NCBI GenBank assembly: GCA_016719885.1
Contig: JADJYF010000015.1
Location: 1 to 64,000, forward strand
Direction: 5' to 3'
Source of the DNA: Pseudomonadota bacterium
GTDB lineage: Bacteria > Pseudomonadota > Gammaproteobacteria > Ga0077536
Length of the DNA: 64,000 nt
The position numbers and the translations under genes are program-made. This document shows, in pieces, positions 1-7,206 of this stretch (the stretch's first letter is position 1; every line of letters begins with the position of its first letter). The notes beneath the pieces were generated by a model. The model ran no database searches. It had not been told where the DNA came from and worked only from the letters and a program-made list of their open reading frames with translations.

Positions 1-66
1 CGCCGTCGGCACTTCAGTCGGAATACCGAGCAAGCTTATTGACACTGGACCTAGCAATTCGTTCTT

Positions 67-915
67 TTCCACGGCAAACGCCACCTTGAGCTTGGACCTT
101 CGGAGGTCGGATCTTTCTTAATCACCTTGCTGTCAATCAGGGCGTAGCGGCCTCTACTCAATCCCAGGCCTTGAACGCACTTGTGTTCCTCTATGACGCA
201 GTTCTGGCAAAACCATTGGGAGAGATGCGTGGCTTGAAACGCGTCCAGCGACGGCACCGTGTTCCCGTAGTTCTCAGCCGTGACGAGGTTAAGCGTGTCT
301 TGAATCAGATAGGCGGAACCTGCGCTTGATGGCAGAACTTATGTAACGGCGCGGCGCTCCGTGTTCACGAATGTTGTACCTTGCGGATCAAGATCTTAGA
401 TTTTTCTTCCCGCGCTATTTCCATCCGGAACAGCAAAGGGCTCAAAAGACCGCACAACCGTGCTGCCGGACCTACTCTATCTTCCTTTGCAGGCCCACTT
501 GGTCCGCGTTGTGACGCTACACCAAAATGACCTCTTAAAGGGAGATGGATTTGTCCCGATGCCGGATGCGCTAGAACGCAAATTTCCTTCCGCATCTCGA
601 GCACGTGCGTGGCAATTTGTCTTCCCGTCCGCGGTGACCTGACGCTGGAAGGATGGCGTTCGATCGGTTCGTTGTTATGTTTCAGACTCTACTGTCCAAC
701 GTTCGTTTCGTGACGCGTTAAGGCATGCTGATATACAAAAGCACGCTAGCGTTCATTGCTTGCGTCATAGCTTCGCCACGCATCTGCTGGCTACGGGGAC
801 CGATATCCGCACTATTCAATTACTCCTGGGTCACCGGAGCCTCCAGACAACAATGCTCTATACGCATGTGTTGGAGGTTACAAGGCAAGTCTCTAGTCCC
901 CTGGACCAACTATAG
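67..915 (+). pseudogene. Decayed integron-type integrase (IntI-like tyrosine recombinase)
   Basis: Reading across frames recovers most of an integron integrase. Pieces are FHGKRH near 67, LNHLAVNQGVAASTQSQALN from about 117, VPVVLSRDEVKRVLNQIGGT at 261-320, LMAELM at 326, GAALR at 348 and ECCTLRIKILDF at 369, followed by one frame from 460 to a TAG at 913-915. The segment ALERKFPSASRARAWQFVFP matches the extra helix that distinguishes IntI from other tyrosine recombinases. The catalytic HxxR (HCLRHSF), LLGH and nucleophile tyrosine (TTMLYTHV) are still readable near the end. It cannot be functional: there are frameshifts near 115, 321-347 and 459 and a TGA at 640-642. Class 1-like integrons place attI and the cassettes upstream of intI on the opposite strand, which would be to the left of this window. 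No cassette array is visible here. Confidence 0.85.
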
Positions 916-1522
916 GCGATGATCGTCGCAACGGGGCATTAATGTCGCCGTTGCGACCGTCTACCGGTTTCCTTTCAGAAATTACTGCGGTGTATCTGTG
1001 ACAATGACTTTAGGTCAGCCGCTCAGCGATCGCCGACGCTCGACAACTAACACGTGTTCGGTGGTCGCGATAACCGCCGGGCGTCCATGCCCGTGAGGCC
1101 GCGCGACACGCTGTAGACGCTCATGAGGTGTGGGTAAAACCCCATCCACGACTGTCGCCGTACTGACCGTGGTTGCGCACCGCACCTATCACGCCTTCTC
1201 AAACGGCGTTGAACGTCCATATTGACAACCACTCAGGCCGCAGATTGCCAATCGGGCCTTGGTGACTTCGCGTGCTGTACCGCGCGAAAATTTGACCGAA
1301 GCCCCAAGCGACCCGACTGTTGGCACGTGCCTTCGTTAGGTCGCAATGCAAGCAACAACGATCCTGAGATCGCCATCAAAAAGTTGGTAAACGCAGTTGG
1401 TATAACCACGATTCTTTGCCACAATTTGCCAATGCGAACGCGAACCAGTGGATTGAACGCGATCCAGCGAGAAGCTTTGTGACTGTTTTAATTTGTATTA
1501 TGATGTAACTCGTTGAACCCAA
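916..1522. other. Gene-poor interval between integrase remnant and tRNA remnant
   Basis: About 600 bases with no recognisable gene on either strand. The open frames here are short (60-86 codons), lack convincing ribosome binding sites and match no family I know. Base composition is visibly less GC-rich than the rest of the window, as in the integrase remnant before it. The last 30 bases (about 1484-1511) are strongly AT-rich and may be what remains of the tRNA promoter. I read this as eroded mobile or intergenic DNA. Confidence 0.5.
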
Positions 1523-1585
1523 TAGGGTGTGGAATCCGCTTTCGGGAGGCAGGGGTCGTAGGTTCGAATCCTGTCACCCCGACCA
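1523..1585 (+). pseudogene. tRNA-Pro(CGG) remnant lacking the D arm
   Basis: The 3' half is an almost perfect proline tRNA: anticodon loop TTCGGGA with anticodon CGG (1541-1547), a T arm with the GTTCGAATC core, the acceptor strand CACCCCG, discriminator A and encoded CCA ending at 1585. The 5' side reads TAGGGTGTGG, so the first two acceptor positions no longer pair, and about 14 bases including the D arm are missing. The anticodon stem also has a mismatch. At 63 nt it is too short to fold as a normal tRNA. It is either a decayed gene or the 3' tRNA fragment duplicated when an element integrated into tRNA-Pro. Confidence 0.75.
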
Positions 1586-1716
1586 TTTCATCCAGGTATT
1601 CAGGTGCGAGCCACCGCCGCACTGGCAGTGAGTACCGCGACCGCGCCACGCGCCGCTCAATTTTTCGGGCCGCGTCCCGCTAATCAAAAAGGAATTGCTC
1701 ACCCGGTGCCGCGCCG

Positions 1717-2253
1717 TTGTCTGCCCGAAGCGATCTGCTGAACAGGCTCCTTGCCAGCCAATTCTTTTACGTCGTCTTCGCGCTGGTGATGATGACCCTG
1801 GACGTCCTCACCGGGCGCTACCTGCAATTTCCCGTGCTGTACATCATCCCGGTCGTGCTGTCGGCGTGGTATCGCGAGGACAAGACCACTTACGTGCTTG
1901 CCATCGGGCTGCCGCTGGCGCGCTTCTTCATTCGCGAATACGTGGAACCTCCTTATCCGTTGATTTTTGCGGCCACCAATTACGCCGTGCGCGCCATGGT
2001 GCTCACGCTGCTCGCCTGGCTCGTGCAGCGCACCGCGCGTCAAACGAATGAGCTCCGGGAGCGTGTACAAGGGTTGGTCCGGATGTGTGCATGGAGTCGC
2101 ACCGTCGAATTCGAAGGGCAATGGCTGACTTTCGAAGAATACTTGAAGCGCCGTTTCGGACTGGATACGACGCACGGCATCTCGCCCGAAGAAGAAAAGA
2201 AAGTGCTTGCCGCCCTCAAGCCGAACAAGGACGCCGCGCCGGACGCGGGTTGA
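1717..2253 (+). CDS. Small multi-helix membrane protein with signalling-type C-terminal tail
   Basis: 178 residues. The first ~110 residues contain about three or four hydrophobic helices resembling the membrane sensor modules of some histidine kinases. After a short charged helix (NELRERVQGL) comes a soluble tail, MCAWSRTVEFEG followed by W, EEYLKRRFG and THGISPE. That tail resembles a motif often found at the C-terminus of PAS or receiver-domain proteins (C-x-W/F-C-K, W-x-x-x-E-x-Y, FSHGxCP); here the second cysteine is absent. No catalytic domain is present. The only in-frame start is TTG at 1717; the AGGA-like sequence at 1689-1693 is rather far upstream, so the start is uncertain. It is the first intact gene after the tRNA remnant. 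Function unknown. Confidence 0.6.
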   Translation: MSARSDLLNRLLASQFFYVVFALVMMTLDVLTGRYLQFPVLYIIPVVLSAWYREDKTTYVLAIGLPLARFFIREYVEPPYPLIFAATNYAVRAMVLTLLAWLVQRTARQTNELRERVQGLVRMCAWSRTVEFEGQWLTFEEYLKRRFGLDTTHGISPEEEKKVLAALKPNKDAAPDAG

Positions 2254-2294
2254 GGTTCACCACTCCGCCACTCGCGCGGCGGAACGTCGCGTAA

Positions 2295-3530
2295 TTATTC
2301 CCGCGTCACCACCAAGGACGCGTTCTGCCCGCCGAAGCCAAACGCGTTGACCTGCAAGGTTTCGATGCGTCCCTCGGCGGGTGCCTTTATCACGGCATGC
2401 AGCTTGCCGACTTCCGGCATGAGTTCGCGTTCGTCGTAGGTGCCGGCGGTCGGCATGAGTGCGTTCTGGCTCATGCTGAACAATCCCACCATCAGCCCGA
2501 GCGCGCCGGCCGGTCCGTGCGGGTGTCCGAAATTGCCCTTGGGCGACATCACGCGCAGTGGCGCTTTCCGGTCGCCGTAAATGCGATTCAACGCAGCCAG
2601 TTCGGCGATGTCGCCTACCGGCGTGCCGGTGCCATGCGCCACCACGGCATCGACGCCATCCTTGCCGCGCGCCAGGCCGGCGGTTTCGATGGCGAGTTCC
2701 ATCACGCGCTGCTCCCAGCGGCCTTCCGGCTCCGGTGACGAAGGATGGTAACCATCGGCGAGCGTGGCATAGCCACGCAGGCGTCCATGGATGGTGGCGC
2801 CGCGCTTGCGCGCGCGGTCGGCGCGCTCCAGCACGAACATGCCGGCGCCTTCGCCGAGCATTACGCCGAAGCGCTCGATGTTGAACGGCCGGCAGGTCTT
2901 CAGGGGATCGGGCTGCGGCCGGAACATCTTGTTGTTGCGCGCACCGAAAAACACCAGCGGACTGATAGCGCAATCGGTGCCGCCGGTGATGGCGACGTCG
3001 ATTTCTCCCGATTCGATCATGCGCGCCGCGATGCCCATCGCGTCATGGGACGACGCGCAGGCGGTGGCGATGGAAAGCTGCGGCCCGTGCAGACCATAGC
3101 GCAGGGCAATGTGTGCGGCCGGCATGTTGAGCAGATGGTTGACCATGAACTTGGACGACACGGCGGCCGGCCCCTCGATGCTGAGTCGCGCCTGGTCATC
3201 GGCCAGCGAATCGACACCGCCGAGTGCGCTGCCGATGACCACCGCGGTGCGCATCGGATCAAATTCTTCAATGCCCGCATCCTTGACGGCCTGCGCGGCG
3301 GCGGCCACCGCGTATTGCGAGAAGGCGGTCGAGTTGCGCACCACGCGCTCTTCCATCCAGGCGCTGGCATCGAAACCATCGATGAGCGACATCCAGATGT
3401 TCTCGTGGTCGTCCCTTGATGCCACCGGGCCCGCCACCACCTTGCCGGCCAGCAGGTTGGCGTTGAAGTCCCGCACGTTCAAGCCGATGGATGAGATCAC
3501 ACCGAGACCGGTAATGGCGACGTTTTCCAC
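2295..3530 (-). CDS. Beta-ketoacyl-ACP synthase (KAS I/II type)
   Basis: 411 residues, the usual length of a FabF/FabB-type condensing enzyme. It begins with the family signature VENVAITGLGVISSIG. The catalytic cysteine is in SIATACASSHDAMG, and the two active-site histidines are in HGTGTPVGD and GNFGHPHGPAGALG; the C-terminal glycine loop NAFGFGGQNAS is present. The reaction is decarboxylative Claisen condensation of malonyl-ACP with an acyl primer. The start is GTG at 3530 because AGGAG lies just upstream; longer readings extend into a region with no family similarity. Its neighbours are hydrolase and oxidoreductase genes rather than fab genes, so it may serve a specialised acyl pathway rather than bulk fatty acid synthesis. 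Confidence 0.9.
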   Translation of the reverse strand: MENVAITGLGVISSIGLNVRDFNANLLAGKVVAGPVASRDDHENIWMSLIDGFDASAWMEERVVRNSTAFSQYAVAAAAQAVKDAGIEEFDPMRTAVVIGSALGGVDSLADDQARLSIEGPAAVSSKFMVNHLLNMPAAHIALRYGLHGPQLSIATACASSHDAMGIAARMIESGEIDVAITGGTDCAISPLVFFGARNNKMFRPQPDPLKTCRPFNIERFGVMLGEGAGMFVLERADRARKRGATIHGRLRGYATLADGYHPSSPEPEGRWEQRVMELAIETAGLARGKDGVDAVVAHGTGTPVGDIAELAALNRIYGDRKAPLRVMSPKGNFGHPHGPAGALGLMVGLFSMSQNALMPTAGTYDERELMPEVGKLHAVIKAPAEGRIETLQVNAFGFGGQNASLVVTRE

Positions 3531-3662
3531 GATTTCTCTCCTGTGCCGTCGGCACGGCGCCGAGCGACGCAGGCCTTGCGACATCGACCAGCCAGGCGTG
3601 GCACGCCACGGCAGGCCGGTGGCAGGCGTCACCGGGGTGGCGACGCCCGCGCGCGCCGCTGC

Positions 3663-4688
3663 TTACTTGCGGCCCTTGGCCTTGGCGGCGGGTTTGGCCG
3701 CGGCCTTGCCCTTGCCCTTCACCGGACCGAAGTAGCTGGCGGGATTGTTGACCATCAGCTTGTCGATGATGGCGTCCGGCACACCCGCCTTGCGCAGCGC
3801 CGGCAGGATGTTGCGCGAGATGTGCGCCATGTTCCAGTTGGGCGAAGCGGCGATCATGCCGTCCAGCGCGCCGGTATCGCGACCGCGCCAGCATTCCACC
3901 GAGTCATGCGAGAGCATGATGCGATCGTAGCCCACCGCGAGAAGACCGATGAGCGCGGCCAGGCGCATCTTGTCCGAAGCAATCGCTTCGATGCCGAAAC
4001 GATCGAAGCCCAGCCACGCGCCGCGCTCGAGGATGTCGAAGTAGTAGCGCATGTCGCCGACGCCGCAGGCGTGACCGATCAGCACCTTGTTGAAATCGAC
4101 CTTCTCATCGTCGAACACGTCCAGGGTCTCGCGACCGAAGGGTTCGAATTCGTCGTTGTGGCACAGGATCGGCGCGCCGGTCGCCTTGCTGGCGCGCGCC
4201 GCGGCGCGCAGGCATTTGATCTCGACTTCCTGGATGCCACGACCAGGCGGGGTCACGCCATGGATGCCGCCGGAAGCCGTCTTGATGATGCCGGCCTTGA
4301 TGCCGGTGTTGCCGATGCCGTCCTCGATTTCGCGCGCGTAGCATTCGGCGATACCGTCGACGTCCATCAGGCGGAAATGCATCGGAATGCCGAGCGCATC
4401 GTTGTACAGACCGGTGGCGACCACGATCTGCACGCCCGACTTCTCGGACATCTCGGCGGCGAACACCGGATCACGACCGAGTTCCATCGGGCACGGGTCG
4501 ACGATGCTGCGAATGCCGAGTTCACGGATCTCCTTCAGCCGCTTGGTGACCTTGAGACCGTCCTTCTTGCGATCGAAATCCTTGTGGTCGAGTTCCCAGC
4601 CAGGCCAGCCCACGCCCAGGTGCTCATGAATAAGTGTGGAGCCCAGGTCTTCCACTTTGATTGGGCCAAGTACGGAATTGATCGGCAT
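3663..4688 (-). CDS. Phosphotriesterase-family metal-dependent hydrolase
   Basis: 341 residues, amidohydrolase superfamily, PTE-like branch. Metal-site motifs are in order: HEH in LIHEHLGV, the carboxylated-lysine position in KAGIIKTASGG, a histidine in LCHNDEF, a histidine in IGHACG, and the aspartate in MLSHDS. The family includes lactonases, organophosphate hydrolases and many uncharacterised esterases, so the substrate cannot be named. The C-terminus is an alanine/lysine-rich basic tail (KGKGKAAAKPAAKAKGRK) not needed for the barrel. ATG at 4688 is chosen because GGGGAG sits 6 bases upstream; an ATG at 4694 overlaps that site. It lies on the same strand as the ketoacyl synthase, with 132 bases between them. 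Confidence 0.85.
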   Translation of the reverse strand: MPINSVLGPIKVEDLGSTLIHEHLGVGWPGWELDHKDFDRKKDGLKVTKRLKEIRELGIRSIVDPCPMELGRDPVFAAEMSEKSGVQIVVATGLYNDALGIPMHFRLMDVDGIAECYAREIEDGIGNTGIKAGIIKTASGGIHGVTPPGRGIQEVEIKCLRAAARASKATGAPILCHNDEFEPFGRETLDVFDDEKVDFNKVLIGHACGVGDMRYYFDILERGAWLGFDRFGIEAIASDKMRLAALIGLLAVGYDRIMLSHDSVECWRGRDTGALDGMIAASPNWNMAHISRNILPALRKAGVPDAIIDKLMVNNPASYFGPVKGKGKAAAKPAAKAKGRK

Positions 4689-4837
4689 GGACATCTCCCC
4701 TGACGGATGGTCATCGATGAAATTTCTGGTTGAGCGCCCGGGCTGCATGGCACGCCATGCGCGTTCCGTGGCACGTAGCGAGATGGTGCCTCAGCGCGCC
4801 GCCGTGTGCCAGCAGGTCGCGCGCGCGAAATGACACT

Positions 4838-4855
4838 GGCGCTGCACGCAGCGCC
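4838..4855. other. Short GC-rich stem-loop
   Basis: A perfect 7-bp stem (GGCGCTG / CAGCGCC) with a CACG loop in the gap between the nitroreductase and phosphotriesterase genes. No T-run follows on either strand, so a terminator role is only possible, not shown. Confidence 0.25.
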
Positions 4856-4904
4856 TTGCGGCGCTGCGACACGGCGCACCCGGCGCGCGCGACACCGAGC
4901 GCGA

Positions 4905-5615
4905 CTACGCCGTGGTGGGCGCCGCGAGACCCGGCTTGCCCTGCCCCCAACGATTGAAGTGGGTCTTGTGCGCGGCAGGCTCGCGCGTGATCGGACCGAA
5001 CTTGCCGGCCGGGTATCCAATGGGGATGACGGCCACCACACCATGCGTTTCAGGAATACCGTAGAAGGCATGCATGTCGTCTTCGAACATCTGGTGCATG
5101 GTGGTGAGACTCGCGCCCAGGCCCAGGGCACGGCAGGCCAAGAGGATGTTCTGCACCGCCGGGTAGATGGAACCATAGGACGGCGGCGCGCGCCCGACGC
5201 GCTGCGCGGGCGCGACCGCGAACGGCCAGTCGCGGGTGCCGCAGCAGAACAGCAGCACCGGCGCTTCGTGCATGTGGTCGGCGAGATGCATGGCGGCCTT
5301 GGCCTGGCGGCCGGCGGCGCTGTCGTAGTCGATGCCACGCAGCACATCGGCGAAACGCTCGCGCATCCAGTACGCGTAGCGCTCGCCGAAGAACTGCTTG
5401 CCGGCGTCGTCCTCCACCACCAGGAACGACCAACGCTGCAGGTTCTGGCCGCTGGGCGCGCAGGTGCCCGCTTCCAGCACCTGGGCCAGCACGTGGTCGG
5501 GCACCGGGTCGCGCTTCAGGCGCCGCATGGCGCGCATGGTCTTCATGACATGGAAGATGTCGGTGTCTGTGCTCAAGGCCAGGCCCTCTTCAAGGAGTGA
5601 ATAGAAATTGCGCAT
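4905..5615 (-). CDS. Nitroreductase-family FMN oxidoreductase
   Basis: 236 residues. The N-terminal pattern VMKTMRAMRRLKRDPVPD followed by EAGTCAPSGQNLQRW is the FMN-binding signature of the nitroreductase fold, and the later stretch ILLACRALGLGASLTT is also typical. Such enzymes reduce nitro groups, quinones or enones with NAD(P)H; the substrate is not predictable. It begins three bases after the stop of the LLM monooxygenase upstream, so the two are almost certainly cotranscribed. ATG at 5615 is the first start; the family often begins nearer the TDIFHVM segment, so a later start is possible. Confidence 0.85.
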   Translation of the reverse strand: MRNFYSLLEEGLALSTDTDIFHVMKTMRAMRRLKRDPVPDHVLAQVLEAGTCAPSGQNLQRWSFLVVEDDAGKQFFGERYAYWMRERFADVLRGIDYDSAAGRQAKAAMHLADHMHEAPVLLFCCGTRDWPFAVAPAQRVGRAPPSYGSIYPAVQNILLACRALGLGASLTTMHQMFEDDMHAFYGIPETHGVVAVIPIGYPAGKFGPITREPAAHKTHFNRWGQGKPGLAAPTTA

Positions 5616-5618
5616 GCA

Positions 5619-6968
5619 CTAGCGCGGACGCCGCGCCACCGGCTGCAGGTTGGCGCTGCCCAGGCCGAGATGCTCACGCAGGGTGCTGCCGCTGTAGTCG
5701 TCGCGGAACAGTTTGCGCCTTTGCAGCTCCGGCACCACGTGTTCGACGAACTCGGCGAAGGCGCCCGGCGAATGGGCCGCCGAGATCATGAAGCCGTCCG
5801 CTTCCTCGGCCGCGAGGCTGTGCTCCAGCATGTCGGCCACGTCACGCGCCGTGCCCACCAGCTGCGGCACGGTGATGCCTTGCGCGTAGAGTTTGCCGAC
5901 GTCGCGCAGGGTCAAGTCCTGCTTGTTGCTCAAGCTGCGCACCGTGGCGAACAGGCCTTGCGAACCCGGCACCGAGATATCGGCGATCGGGCTGTCGATG
6001 GGGTACTGCGCGAAATCGTGATCGGTGTGCATCGACATCGTGATCAGGCCCGACACCGGATCGGCCAGCTCGTTGTGCATGGCCTGCTTTTCGCGCGCTT
6101 CGGCGGCGCTCGCGCCGATGAAGGGCATCATGGCCGGAAACACCAGCACCCGCGACGGGTCGCGGCCGAAATTCGCCACGCGTGCCTTGAGATCCCGGTA
6201 GTAGGCGCGACGGTTGTCGGCGGACGGCTCGATCTCGAACACCGCCTCGGCCCAGCGCGCGGCGTAGTCCTTGCCACGCGGCGAGGCGCCGGCCTGGATG
6301 ATCACCGGCCGCTGCTGCGGCGAACGCGGCACGTTGAGCGGCCCGCGCACCTTGAAATACTCGCCGACGTGGTCGATGGCATGCACGCGTTCGGGATCGG
6401 CGAACACACCGGTCGCGGTGTCCTCGACGAGGGCGTCCGGCTCCCAGCTGCGCCACAGCGCGAACGCGACTTCGAGAAACTCCTCGGCGCGCTCGTAGCG
6501 CTGGTCATGGTCGAGCATGTCGTCGTAGCCGAAGTTCTGACCTTCGGCCTGGCTCAAGGACGTCACCACGTTCCAGGCCATGCGCCCGCGGCTCAGGTGG
6601 TCGAGCGTGGCAAAGGCGCGCGCGATGTCGAACGGCGTGTAGTAGGTCGCCGACTTGGTGACGGCCAGGCCCAACTTGTCGGTCGCGCCCGCCAGGCTCG
6701 CCACCACCATGGTCGGGTCGAGGCCCACCGCGCCCTGCGTGCCGCGCCGTATCGGGTCCTTCAGATCGTTGCCGTAGCGTCGCGGCGTGGCCAGCACGTC
6801 AGCGAAAAACAGGAAATCGAACTTGCCGCGCTCGAGGATGCGCGCGATGTCGCGGTAATAGGCGAAGTCGAGATAATCCGCCTGCGACTTGGGATGGCGC
6901 CAGGCGGCGTGGCTGTGGGCGACGGGCGCGGCTATCTGGAAGCCGGCCAGATGCATTTTTCGAGTCAC
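5619..6968 (-). CDS. LLM-class flavin-dependent monooxygenase (NtaA/SnaA/DszA type)
   Basis: 449 residues with the features of the two-component FMNH2-dependent NtaA/SnaA/DszA group: FDFLFFADV near the N-terminus, the conserved block HLSRGRMAWNVVTS, and the late motif PQLVGTARDVADMLE. These enzymes oxidise substrates such as nitrilotriacetate, sulfones or dialkyl sulfides using reduced flavin from a partner reductase. GTG at 6968 is preferred because it gives the usual N-terminus (MTRKMHLAGFQ); an ATG 12 bases inside is an alternative. Immediately upstream of the nitroreductase. No obvious flavin reductase partner is encoded nearby unless the nitroreductase fills that role. Confidence 0.85.
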   Translation of the reverse strand: MTRKMHLAGFQIAAPVAHSHAAWRHPKSQADYLDFAYYRDIARILERGKFDFLFFADVLATPRRYGNDLKDPIRRGTQGAVGLDPTMVVASLAGATDKLGLAVTKSATYYTPFDIARAFATLDHLSRGRMAWNVVTSLSQAEGQNFGYDDMLDHDQRYERAEEFLEVAFALWRSWEPDALVEDTATGVFADPERVHAIDHVGEYFKVRGPLNVPRSPQQRPVIIQAGASPRGKDYAARWAEAVFEIEPSADNRRAYYRDLKARVANFGRDPSRVLVFPAMMPFIGASAAEAREKQAMHNELADPVSGLITMSMHTDHDFAQYPIDSPIADISVPGSQGLFATVRSLSNKQDLTLRDVGKLYAQGITVPQLVGTARDVADMLEHSLAAEEADGFMISAAHSPGAFAEFVEHVVPELQRRKLFRDDYSGSTLREHLGLGSANLQPVARRPR

Positions 6969-7130
6969 GGTGGCGCAGCCTCGCTCGCGGTAGTGGCCGC
7001 CCGCGGTCGTCGCGAGGCCGAACACGCAGCGTATGCCTTGTCGCCGACTTCGTCACCCCACCGCGTGGCTTGGAGCGCGTCGGTCGCGCGACGATGCTGG
7101 CCCCTTCATCACGACAGGACCGCGCGCGCC

Positions 7131-7206
7131 ATGAGTGACCTCAGCATCGTCCACGATCGGCTCATGATCATCGAGAGCCTGGACCGCCACGCGTGGGGCT
7201 ATGACA
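7131..7206 (+). pseudogene. Possible N-terminal scrap of a SnoaL-like (NTF2-fold) gene
   Basis: An ATG at 7131 opens a reading frame, MSDLSIVHDRLMIIESLDRH then AWGYDTG, that resembles the first helix of SnoaL-type proteins (pattern D-R-x-x-I-x-x-L-x-R-x-A-x-x-x-D-T-G). The similarity stops where the frame runs into the 3' end of the histidine kinase gene on the other strand. If real, it is a gene truncated to about 25 codons. The match is short, so this is tentative. Confidence 0.3.

Noticed and set aside
1047..1232. A 61-codon minus-strand frame with SVYSVSRGLTG, faintly like the RPGLTG motif of bacterial sugar transferases.
   Set aside because: Too short and isolated; no neighbouring sugar transferase motif could be found in any frame.
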